Origin: Fasciola hepatica
Lineage: Eukaryota; Platyhelminthes; Trematoda; Plagiorchiida; Fasciolidae
Reading direction: 5' to 3'
Length of the DNA stretch: 64,000 nucleotides
Assembly: GCA_948099385.1 (NCBI GenBank)
Contig: CANUEZ040000061.1
Location: forward strand, 11,268,001 to 11,332,000
In this document: positions 35,640 to 44,905 of the stretch, one piece after another
Layout: the number at the start of each line of letters is the position of its first letter
Position numbering within the stretch: the first letter of the stretch is position 1
Notes under the pieces: generated by a model
Told to the model about the DNA's origin: nothing
Database searches by the model: none
The model's input: only the letters and a program-made list of their open reading frames with translations
Translations under genes and position numbers: made by a program

Positions 35640-37190
35640 GAGCGACCTCCGCGGCTCCTCAGCTTCCCATCCTTGGAACGACTGTAGTTTTCCTCTGGAC
35701 GTTTCCGCCTCTGCCTCGAACTTCACCGACATTGTTCTTCAAGGTATGAAACTCATTAGTCTATGCTTTTTGAAACTCGGCAAACCCGAATCCCCCGTGT
35801 GGTTCAACTACGCATGTGATCGTGCTGTACGCTTGAAGCATTCAACATTTCACCGTTCACCGCTCCCAACACTCGTCAAAGCCTCGTGCAAGCTAGGAAT
35901 ATGTTGGTCAACCATACAGAGAGCCAAAAAACATTTATTCTCATCTGCCACCGGTAGCCGAACATCTTGGTTCTTCATCAAGGCAGTCTCCCGCAACTTT
36001 TGCCCTCCTAATTCCCCTCCCATCTGTAATTCCTCTGACCTTGTTTCTGAACCACAGGAAAAAGGCAATTTTGCTTGCCTGTTTGACTCCAACTCCGCCT
36101 AATCCTCTTATCCTAGTCCTTCGGTTTCTTCTCCCCCGTCTGCCCCTCATTTTTCCCTTTGTTAGGATGTTAAAACGAAAAAAAACTTTTTTTAGGCAAA
36201 CCATTATTCAACCCGAGTGTATCAGGCCGGATTGAGCAATCATTAGTCAGTAAATTATCGGACCACTCATGACGTAACCCTTTTCGCTGGCCCAGCATTC
36301 ACCCACAGTACGACTCAAATTGGGTCAACGGATCAATAATCAATGCGGCAAAATATTTTTATCAACCTTATCGGTCCCACGGGGCTTGGATCTAACTGGA
36401 CGCCTGAGTTAGGGAATGTTCTATCTTCGCTTCATATACAGCACAGTAATTTCTGTTAAAGACACATTTTTGGAGAGTCGGGTTTTTGTCTTCTGATTTT
36501 CCGTAGCGTGCTAAAGCGATCAGAGTTGCAGGCTGAGACTGGGTGCGCGGGTTTCACGACAGTCATAACGTACTACCGCAAAGCGCTACGTTCTCTGGAC
36601 GTATGGAAACCATCAGGTTCGGACGGTATACCACCCATCCTCCTCAAAATATATGCCCCTGAGTTGACCCCTTCTTTACTTTATCTTCTTTCTTTCTCTG
36701 CAACTTTGTACCATTCCGACCCCAAATGCGGCGACATTTCTAACCTAAATAAATATCGACCAATTTCCCTGGCCTATCATTTTGAAAGTATTTAAAACTG
36801 TTATCTCCGATTAACTGCCTACGTTTCTCGAACGCAAAGGACTACTGAGCGATCGCCAATACGGATTCCGACTTCGCTGTTCCACTGATCTGTTGGTTCT
36901 CATTTTACACTTCCGGTCGGCTGCACTTAATAACCACGGAGAAACACATGACCTTGCTCGACATCTCTAAAACTTTTGACCGAGTTAGGCACGAAGATGT
37001 GGTGAAACTGTCCACGTTCGAATTCACCCCTGCTCTTCTATTGTGGACATTGAGTTGTTGTTTTCACAAGAGGACCTGTCACCTTTCTTGTAAATCAGTA
37101 CAATCAAGGATCTACACCCCTTGAAATCGGCTCATTATCCCACACAACCCTGAGGAGTTCTGTTAACTCCTAAACCAAAGCTTCACCTCC
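35640..37190 (+). pseudogene. Jockey/CR1-like LINE fragment, linker and RT
   Basis: From 35746 the text PVWFNYACDRAVRLKHSTF, then RAKKHLFSSATGSRTSWFFI, KAVSRNF and EKGNFACLFDSNSA is the standard linker between endonuclease and RT of jockey/CR1-type LINEs (WFN.xC..AV..K; FW..+K; KA..L...F..NS). RT follows after an inserted repeat: SLDVWKPSGSDGIPPILLKIYAPELTPSL (36590-36690), NKYRPISLAY, then in other frames LLSDRQYGFRLRCSTDLLVL and LDISKTFDRVRHEDVVKL (family form) near 36840-37020. It ends before the catalytic YADD. Inactive. Confidence 0.8.
36205..36485 (-). repeat. Short dispersed repeat R3, copy 2 (possible solo LTR)
   Basis: Reverse complement matches 5505-5757 through the blocks AAATTACTGT, CCTAACTC.GGCGTCC, ATTGATCCGTTGACCC, AAAAGGGTT and CCGGCCTG..ACACTCG. 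It lies between the linker and the RT domain of the LINE at 35.64-37.19 kb, so it inserted into that element. Confidence 0.55.
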
Positions 37191-37336
37191 ATCCTTGGAA
37201 AAAGATGGAGACAACCCATCTCGTCCAGTGGCTTTGTACTTCAAGTAACCTATCTCTCGCATAACCTCCATTTGAAGAAAGAATGATATCCATCTGCATC
37301 GTTTATCCGGCAGGTATATTCGAAAGGTCCACTGGC

Positions 37337-37608
37337 TGGTGGTGGTCGAGTGATTTAGAGAGTTTGCTCACTACCTCAGAGATCCGAGGTTCGAATCCCC
37401 ACTACCAACGGTTACTTTGGTGGTAGACAGTAATCCTCTGTCGTTAGGATCGTTACCACACCTGACCTATCGGGACCTTATGAGGTTCTTTGCCATTCCA
37501 AGTCTCATGGTCTGGTTGCCGGTTATCCCTAATAGTGTAATGGGCTTTCGTGGCTATGGGGTAAATGCCCCATTCACTGCACTCATGTGTAAGCATCTGA
37601 TAAAAAAT
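37337..37608 (+). mobile_element. tRNA-derived SINE S5, full length
   Basis: A box (TGGTCGAGTGA, one change), B box (GGTTCGAATCC), body and AAGCATCTGATAAAAAATG end match the other copies. It abuts the 3' end of the RTE fragment read on the opposite strand from 37612. Confidence 0.85.
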
Positions 37609-37611
37609 GAA

Positions 37612-39440
37612 TTGTTATTTAAAGTTCACCGCCCAATGGTACAGACGACGTCTCTGAGAGTAAATCAGTGAGCCGTTGGATTCTTTGATTACCACAGTTA
37701 CAGCGCGCTTCCGTCGACCGGTAGCTTTAGTCAAACGGTAAAGGTTGCGAGCATTGCCAATGAATGCAGCTTTTTCCGTTTCCATACATTTCGCCATCCA
37801 TCACTGTTTACTTTCATTTCTCAGGCTCCTGGTCAGTTGGGGTCTTAGAGATTTGCGCACTACATTGAATGTGGCATCTGGAGGGTCGGATCTCTGAGCA
37901 TAAAAAAGAGCAACTGATAGAGAAGATATGCATCGTTTGTGAGGCCAACTTGAACTAGGGTCCTGTGTGGCAGTCGAGGCGTCATTCAAGGTTTTTTTGA
38001 TCTGTTGCCAGCGTTCACCCCGGTTTTGCACATCCGACTGCATCGATAACCATGTAAACAGCTCTGCCTGAAAAGCAGATCGTCGGTTATCATCCAGAAG
38101 CAACTGCGCGGGACCAGTGGTATTTACGTTGGTGCGACTACGGACGAGACGTACACAGAAGTAAGCACGTACCAAGGCGTGGTCTGAGTCCACAGGTGTA
38201 GACCAAAACGAACGGCAGTCTTCAATTGAGCCACGCCAACGGTGACCAATCACAATTTGGTCAATCTGAGTCCAACGTTTTGAAGACGTGGGAAGACGCC
38301 ATGTCGGTCCATACCTCTTCCTATGGCAGAAGTCTGTACCTGCCAGAAACAATCTGTGGTCAGAGCACATCTAGAGGAGACAATTGCTATTATCGGTATG
38401 ATCGGCTGGGATAGCAAATGGGCTTCCGATGTACCTTTCGGTGTCTCCCAAACAGCCAACTTGGGCGTTGAAATCCCCAGCAATGACCATATCTTTTGAA
38501 CGCACGCATTGAAGCGGCTGAGACAAATCCTGATAGAATTCGTCCTTAATCTCAAAGGAACTGAAGTCAGTGGGCGCATACAGACACGATGAACGAGCGT
38601 CGATGGTTCAGTCTCTTCTGTTGACATGCACTGAACCGTTCAACCGAACTGCACATAAACGACTGCTGACTGGAATCCAGTCAAGCGGTGCACACTCAGC
38701 TCTCGCGCTCAAAGCAATCCCAACGCCAACCTGACCACGAGCACTAGAAACCGGGTCACCCGAAACACGGAGAGTGAAGCGAGAGACTGAGGTCGTATCT
38801 GGGGTGCGAACAATGATTACAGAAGTGGGGTCTTGTATGTATGCTTCGGAGACACAGCACACATCCAATTTAAGTGTCAAGAGTTTTAGTCAGGGCAGCC
38901 TGGTGCCCTATCTGACAGTGTGCGGACGTTAAAGACAGTCTAGTGAAGTGAACATGTAGGCTTAGGGAGTGCATTCAATTTATACCTAACGCACTACTGT
39001 TCTCTTCACAGCCGCAATAATCCGTGGCGTTTTGTATCGATCTTGAATTTAGAAGGAAAAGTTGGCAACGCCCCTCACAGGAAAGATGCTCGGGGTTTCT
39101 GAATGGGTCATACTTCGAGGCTGCCTACACTGCAGAAGGGGTTTTCTTTGGGAACCCTGACCGGAGCCTTTGACTCAAAAGTCCCATACATAAGGTAGCG
39201 GGGCGTTAACCCGGCAAGGGAACGTGACCGAAGAACCCATGAAGGAACTTTTCCTGGTCTGTCACTTGAGACCTGATTGTTGCAAGCCTTTTGTCTTGTC
39301 TTGGCTGGTGCTTTGTTATCGATCCACCTTTCGGATTTAGTCCTCAACGCAGCAGGTGGAACATCGACGGGGCAGCATTCTTTGGGCTGGGGGCTGCCCA
39401 GCTTAAGTGGGCGATAGCTGCTCAATGAAGTGCGATGACT
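37612..39440 (-). pseudogene. RTE LINE copy G, endonuclease and linker
   Basis: On the minus strand: LKLDVCCVSEAYIQDPTSVI (38880-38820), TSVSRFTLRVSGDPVSS, GQVGVGIALSARAECAPLDW, SSRLCAVRLNGSVHVNRRD. After a stop, and in other frames, come the core with LAVWETPKGTSEAHL, MCSDHRLFLAGTDFCHRKR (38370-38310), RWTQIDQIVIGHRWRGSIED, FWSTPVDSDHALVRAYFCVR (SDH box) and the linker RWQQIKKTLNDAS, DPPDATFNVVRKSLRPQLTR and VIKESNGSL at 37660. The RT is absent. Sequence up to about 39850, with a further open frame at 39108-39425, is probably its 5' untranslated region. It is the best-preserved RTE endonuclease here, but still has a stop and frameshifts. Confidence 0.85.
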
Positions 39441-39890
39441 TCTCCCACCGTCGAGAGAAACCCCAGGTACTTCACTCCTACGTCCAGCTAGTGGGGGGTT
39501 TTAAACCGGTAAACTGTTACATTCTGTGTTTATTTGCTGGAGTGTCCTCTCCAGGGGCATAGTGGTTAGAACCAGATGTTGCCCATCAACTGACTCAGAC
39601 TGGACTTCGTCTGGCTTTGGCCCATTGACCTGTCAGGCATGATTGTATATCCAGCTTAAGAAAGCCACTCGACATAGCTCTTTGGGTCATGGAGGCACGC
39701 AAGCCATCACACCACGTCAAGGTGCAGTCTCTTAGTGATGGTTCGCAGTATGGGTAAATATTCCTTAACTCAGCGCCGCCAGAATGCCTTAGCCAACTAA
39801 TCCACTTGTTTCTAACGCCGTGAGTAACTATCTCTCATGCTACTTCGTACCCGTATGCCGTCGTTGCCCCTAGACATAAGCAGGCTGTTC

Positions 39891-40160
39891 GGTGGTGGTC
39901 GAGTGGTTTAGTTTGCTTACTACCTCAGAGGTCCGAGGTTCGAATCCCCACTATCAACGGTTACTTTGGTGGTAGACAATAATCCTCTGTCGTCCGGATC
40001 GTTACCACACCTGATCTATTGGGACCTTATGAGCTTCTTCACCACTCCAAGTCTCTGGGTTTGGTTACCGGTTATCCGTAATAGTGCAGTGGGCCCTCTT
40101 GGCTACGGAGTATATAACCCTTCTACTCCACTCATGCACAAGCATGTAATAATAAAAGTT
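39891..40160 (+). mobile_element. tRNA-derived SINE S6, full length
   Basis: Begins GGTGGTGGTCGAGTGGTTTAG, B box GGTTCGAATCC, and ends ACAAGCATGTAATAATAAAAG. Very close to S5 and S1 over the body (TTACTTTGGTGGTAGACA and following). Confidence 0.88.
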
Positions 40161-40161
40161 C

Positions 40162-40855
40162 ATCACTCACGTTTGACGTCGCGGGTAGAAGTGGTAAATT
40201 TTTAGGGATCCGTTCGACCTCTACGAAGCAAGACCCTATGGCTTCATCATTCACAGTGTGCTTTCTAGTCAGAATCAGTGGCAACCTACGCACAGATATT
40301 ATCATACGTTTCGAGGCTTCACCTCGAAAGTTAAATGCTGGAAGGTTGAAGTGCCTTTAAATTCGTTTCAATGGTAGTTGGTTGTTAGTCTCGTTCTAGT
40401 CCCGACAAGTTAGTCACTATTTCAACTTCGAGAGGGAACAGACAAAATTGGATCTTTTGTCACTATAAGCATTCTTAGGTACGCCTTGCCTGTCTACGAA
40501 ACACATAAATGCCATGATGAATGAATCAGTGTTTAGCCTGAAGGCAACTTTAGTGTGCACTGCCCGAGTTTGAAGACAAGTAAATAGACACCCTTATCTA
40601 TTCTCTGGCCGTCTGCCTTTGCAGACCGAGATGAGGCCAGTAATCAATAATCACGAAAGAGAAACTCCACCAACCTTTCTCCACACAGCACAGCGGCAGC
40701 GGTGCCATCATCAGCTGTCGGCATACAGCAGCCGTCTTCCGACAAATCACACATCTCCCAGCCACTCTTCGTACGGCGTTGATTCTTTCCATTATCCAGT
40801 ACCTTCCAGGGACGGCTGAGAGAACTTGTGGGGCACCGCTGTGACCTTCTGTGCA
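40162..40855. other. Unassigned sequence
   Basis: Overlapping frames of 64-70 codons on both strands at 40.6-40.86 kb; neither shows a known motif. May be the gag/protease debris of the Pao fragment that follows. Confidence 0.35.
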
Positions 40856-40859
40856 ATGG

Positions 40860-42396
40860 AAGTGACGTGTTACTAGATCTGTTACGTGATGCCGTTTAGT
40901 TGGTTCTACCGGATGTTCGTTCTCTGGAACAACTGGTATGGGTCAGTCGTCCGCCTACACATAACAGACTACTTAGTAGAATGCGGAAAAGTTCTCAGCG
41001 GACCCTTGGGTTACTGCTGTCTTTCTGTTGGATTACTGAATGGCTCACTCTTAACTAACTTCAACGATATGAAATTTAGACCCACTTATCCCGTCCATGA
41101 AAATTTGAGGTGCCGGTTCCGGAATGAGCCGCCTATATAACAAAAAAGGAATGATTCCAAAAAGACTGATGCACCTAAAGGGGCGCCTGGGTCGAGATTC
41201 ACAGTTGAAAAAGGATATTTAGAGGCCATGAATGGAAACCTCGATTTGGACTGTGTAACAAGAGCAGTTCACGCAGACTTCAGTGAAAGAACATGCTATC
41301 TCCCACATAATCCCGTAACAAACCCCAAGAATACAGGAAAGGTGGGAATAGCTTTCAACTGTACTGCGAAACACCGTGGAGTTTCTTTGAATGACTGCAT
41401 TCCGCAAGGCTCCGAGTTGACTACCCTTCCGATCGAGGTATGGTGCCGTTTTAAAATGCTCAGGAAAGTCGTATCTAAAGACACGGGAAATGTTTCGTAA
41501 GGTCAGGATCCCTGCTGAACATAGAGATGCACTTCATCCATCGTGGTGGCCGAATAGCGATACCAACCGATGTTTGACGGTGCATCTGTTTGGAGCGGTT
41601 TCCCTACCATTCCTTGCAAACTTCGTCTCGATAAACAACTAGACAACACAGTAGTTCAGCCTACATTGCAATGCAAAGAAATATGATTCATACCTTTTAC
41701 ATCAATGACTTTCCTAGATCATTTGATGGTGCACAAGCGGCTATGCAACAGGTGGTCGAGCTGAAGATGATTCTTAAACGAGGTGGTTTTCACTTAACGA
41801 AATGCTTGTCAAACTGCAAGCAAGTAGAACTATACGAAACAGAAAGCAGCGAAGTTCCAGAATTTTACGGGAACTATTTACCTATTGAACACGCCCTGGG
41901 ATTGCAGTAAGATGCTGAAAATGGTGATTTTGTGTTCCATCTGTACATTCCAGAAAGGCCGATCACACGCAGATGGTTGCTGTCATCTGTCGCAAGCCTA
42001 TACGACCCGCTTGGGTTTGTGTCACCATGTCTGCTCCCGGGAAATGTGTTATTATAACGACTATACAGCGACAAGGTGGAATGGGACGGAACGTTGAACG
42101 ATGAGTCCGGTAAACAGTGGTTTGATTGGTTAAACGGACTGGCTAGGGCAGATAGGAGTCGGAAGTCTAGTGCTTAAAAAATCAAAGCAAGACGCTTGAA
42201 TGCATTTGTTCTGTGATGCATCTGAGGTGAGATACAGAACGGTGGCATAAGGCAGCTGGATAGAAGTGGATGGACAGAAATACAGGCTGTTACTCGCCAA
42301 AGCCAGTATCACTCCACTTGTGGTGTCTACCCCGAAGTTGGAACTAAACACAACAGACCTATCCGTAAGATTGGCCACCCTGTTGAAACAGTATTT
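40860..42396 (+). pseudogene. BEL/Pao retrotransposon pol fragment (RT to RNase H)
   Basis: The linker after the protease gives ECGKVLSGPLGYC (family RTxLGWVLxGPL). RT follows: RAVHADFSERTCYLPHNPVT (41260-41310, matches RYLPHHPVVNP), NTGKVGIAFNCTAKHRGVSL (family GKVRVVFDCAAKYRGxSLN), then in other frames the fingers and palm, TFYINDFPRSFDGAQAA (catalytic FYVDDxL changed to YINDF), LKRGGFHLTKCLSN, EHALGLQ, ERPITRRWLLSSVASLYDPL (family TRRxLLSxVASLYDPLGF), and the RNase H start LLLAKASITPLVVSTPKLEL (42295-42345). The fragment stops at 42396 where the Ty3/gypsy copy begins. Inactive: catalytic Asp changed, several stops. Confidence 0.85.
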
Positions 42397-43340
42397 CGCT
42401 ACTCGCGTCGATGGCGTTCGATCACCACTACAAGCGCCATACACTGGCCCGTTTCGGGTGATGAAACGTAGGGCAAGAACATTTGTCATAGACATCAGCG
42501 GACGACACGATACCGTATCTATCGACCGTCTCAAGCCTGCCGTCATGGAGTGCAAGCCGCTCGGCCAATTTACACCTACTCAAGCCGCTCAGTCACCCGC
42601 ATCGAGCGAGTTACCACTCGAACCACCCCCAATTTCGCCTAATGAGGACTCGACAGCTAGTCCATCAGATTCTCCAACCGTACCCGCAACGCGAAGTAGC
42701 CGTCGCGGTCGCCAACTACGAAATCCCGTCCGCTTCGCCGATTTCGTGACGATTTTTACAACCGACCGTTAGCAAGTTGGGAAGTTCACCATGGATTTAT
42801 CAACCAACAGGCCCGAGAAATTACAATCGGTAGTTATGATTTCAATTGCTTCTGGTTTCCTAACGACTACAACAACACCGAACATCGTTCGTGTGTTGTT
42901 ATTACGGTCCAACATCCGCCGGCGCCCTCAGGCGCTGTTTTGTTCCAGTTTACCTTGCCCTCTCTCAGGCGGATCTACAGTCACATTGGCTTCATCCGTA
43001 GCCTCGCTGACTCCCGTGCACGTTCAAGGAGCCAACCACTCATTGGATAACGGGACGATTGGTCAGCGTGGTACTGGAGACGGCAACTGGACGCCCTTTT
43101 GGATGAACCTGACGCGGGATCTTCCGGCTCGCATGCGTATGAGACCCGTGGGCGCTAAAACACAGTTGGACCAACGCACATCGGACCTCGAGAAAGCAGG
43201 CACCGTTAAACTCATCAGTAGTCGTTCGACGTCACCAACAATATAACGGGAAAGCTACGAGGAGTTCCTGGACAACCAATACCTCCGGCCAACTATCACG
43301 ATCGAAGCCCAACTTCGTCGGACTTCTAGGAGGAGGCCCC
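42397..43340 (+). pseudogene. Partial upstream copy of the CsRn1-like element: pol 3' end and 3' UTR
   Basis: This block equals 47330-48273 with a constant offset of 4933 bases and, by eye, one mismatch before the LTR. It holds the last 125 or so codons of pol ([20 protein letters not shown]..., a GPF chromodomain-like end, to the TAG at 42772), a 151-codon frame (42791-43246) and the polypurine tract. With the LTR that follows, it makes a tandem partial duplication: [pol end-LTR]-[gag-pol]-[LTR]. Its first base coincides with the end of the BEL/Pao fragment, and the frame from the Pao RNase H reads straight into the gypsy pol end (chimeric frame 42266-42772). Confidence 0.9.
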
Positions 43341-43648
43341 TGTAGCGGTTGCCATATTCATTCGTACTTTTACCACGTTTATTGCTTAACTGAACGTTGA
43401 CTGCCAAGTGCGGTTGCCATTTGACCGTTGCTCTTGCGCACGCTCTCACGCACGCTCCCAAATACACGCTAACCACTATCTCTCCCAATCGCCTTCTCGT
43501 TCTCAAGGGTCGTGGAGAATACTGTTCTGGTTAACATATTTGTGCAGTGCCGTACATTAGAGTAACGTGCAGTTGGTCCACGCAGTACAAAGGACCGAAG
43601 CACGCGTTTACTAAGGAAACCGCGAAGTAAGGTCTAATCAACCCTACA
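43341..43648 (+). repeat. LTR of CsRn1-like Ty3/gypsy element (5' LTR)
   Basis: 308 bp, starting TGTAG and ending CTACA (5-bp inverted ends), preceded by the purine-rich AGGAGGAGG. The 3' end is fixed by the primer site two bases downstream. The 5' end is inferred from the TG..CA rule and the purine tract, because both copies are identical further upstream. Four differences by eye from the 3' LTR. Confidence 0.75.
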
Positions 43649-43650
43649 AT

Positions 43651-43668
43651 TGGTGAGCCCGACGCGAT
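43651..43668 (+). promoter_or_regulatory. Primer binding site, tRNA-Trp type
   Basis: TGGTGAGCCCGACGCGAT follows the LTR by two bases and agrees at 16 of 18 positions with the complement of the 3' end of eukaryotic tRNA-Trp. Priming by tRNA-Trp is a known trait of the CsRn1 clade. Confidence 0.8.
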
Positions 43669-43729
43669 CCCCAGGTCACGTGAGTTTCCTTGGTTTCTTT
43701 TCCCGTCTGTATTCAATAAAGTAATCGCT

Positions 43730-44530
43730 ATGTCTACTGAACGGAAACCCTGCTCAGACCCCACCGTTGGGGCAATCACGCTGCACATACCGGCATTCAC
43801 ACCTGCTGATCCAGAACTCTGGTTCACGCTGGTCGAGTTGGAATTCGAAAACTGCCGTATAACCAATGACGCCAGCCGTTTCAGGTGGGTAGCAGGCCGC
43901 CTCCCGCCAGAGGTCACAATGCAAGTAAGGGACGTAATAATCTCTTCCCGAAGCTATGAGGCTTTAAAGGAGGCCGTCATTGCCCGCACGACCCCAACGC
44001 AAGACCAACGTATGCGACAACTTTAAAACGTTGAGCTTGAAAGTAGGAAGCCCTCCGAACTGCTGTGTGAGATGCAGCGCTTGAGAGGACCGACAGTGGG
44101 CGAGGACCCGCTCTAAAGGGAACTTTGGCTGCAGCGTTTGCCGCATAACATTCCAGTTTTACTAAGTGCCACGCGTAAATGCTCTCCAGAGGAAACCGCA
44201 ACGATAGCTGATGACATTGTCACGATACAACCCCGCTGTAGCTGGAGTAACCAGGCCCCCCGTCACAACGGTGCCTGCCTTGCCAACATCTAACGACCTC
44301 GCGTCAGTTTTGTCTAGAATTGACGCGAGCCTGCAACGCCTAGCAGTTAGAAGTGGGCCACAGGAGCGGCACCCCGCACGCTCACCTAGGCTCCATAGTC
44401 CGTCATTGCGACGACGTTTCGTCGGTTCTTCAAAAGAAGGGTATTGTAAATACCACAGTCGCTTCGGTGAGGGAGCCAAACGATGCGAACCAGGGTGTAC
44501 GTTTCCCGGTGCTCATCAGGGAAACTAAAC
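43730..44530 (+). pseudogene. gag of CsRn1-like element, broken
   Basis: An ATG at 43730 opens a typical capsid start (LHIPAFTPADPELWFTLVEL, then FRWVAGRLPPEV), known from this clade. In-frame stops follow at 44024-44026 and 44112-44114, and a frameshift near 44230 moves the reading to the frame holding AVAGVTRPP and the zinc motif CKYHSRFGEGAKRCEPGC (CX2HX9CX3C) at about 44450-44505. That CHCC form replaces the usual CCHC and is diagnostic for the CsRn1/Kabuki clade. The protein would package the element RNA. With three lesions it cannot be made intact. Confidence 0.85.
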
Positions 44531-44905
44531 CCCCGGCCCGTGGTGGCGACCCACGGAGCCGGGTATCAGACCAACAGTCGTCTTTTGAACGTAAGGGACA
44601 TTATTCCAAATAACCTATTCCTTGTAGATACCGGTGCTGAAGTGAGCGTCCTCCCCCAAGCGAAAGACGACAATTGCACACCGCGGGCCCAAACACTACG
44701 CGCTGTCAATGGCACGGCCATCCCAACGTTTGGCCAGCGGTCGCTCACCTTAAACTTGGGTTTAAAGCGTAATTTTCTTTGGGTATTCATCATCGCCGAC
44801 GTCCCGTGCCCAATTCTAGGCATTGACTTCCTTCAGCACTTTGACTTGTTAGTTGATGCACGGCGCCTGCAGAGTGGTGGATCGTCGGACCACCCTCGCT
44901 GTTGC
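44531..44905 (+). pseudogene. Aspartic protease of CsRn1-like element, out of frame
   Basis: NNLFLVDTGAEVSVLPQ at about 44608-44660 carries the DTG active site, and [19 protein letters not shown] (44800-44855) the ILG..FL end of the fold. The reading frame is open here but differs from both the gag zinc frame and the RT frame: one frameshift lies near 44520 and another near 44870 ([10 protein letters not shown] against [10 protein letters not shown]). Confidence 0.82.

Noticed and set aside
37337..40160. tRNA genes suggested by GGTTCGAATCC B boxes
   Set aside because: All such boxes (also at 11.3 and 24.1 kb) lie in SINE copies with a shared 200-bp body and no paired acceptor stem.
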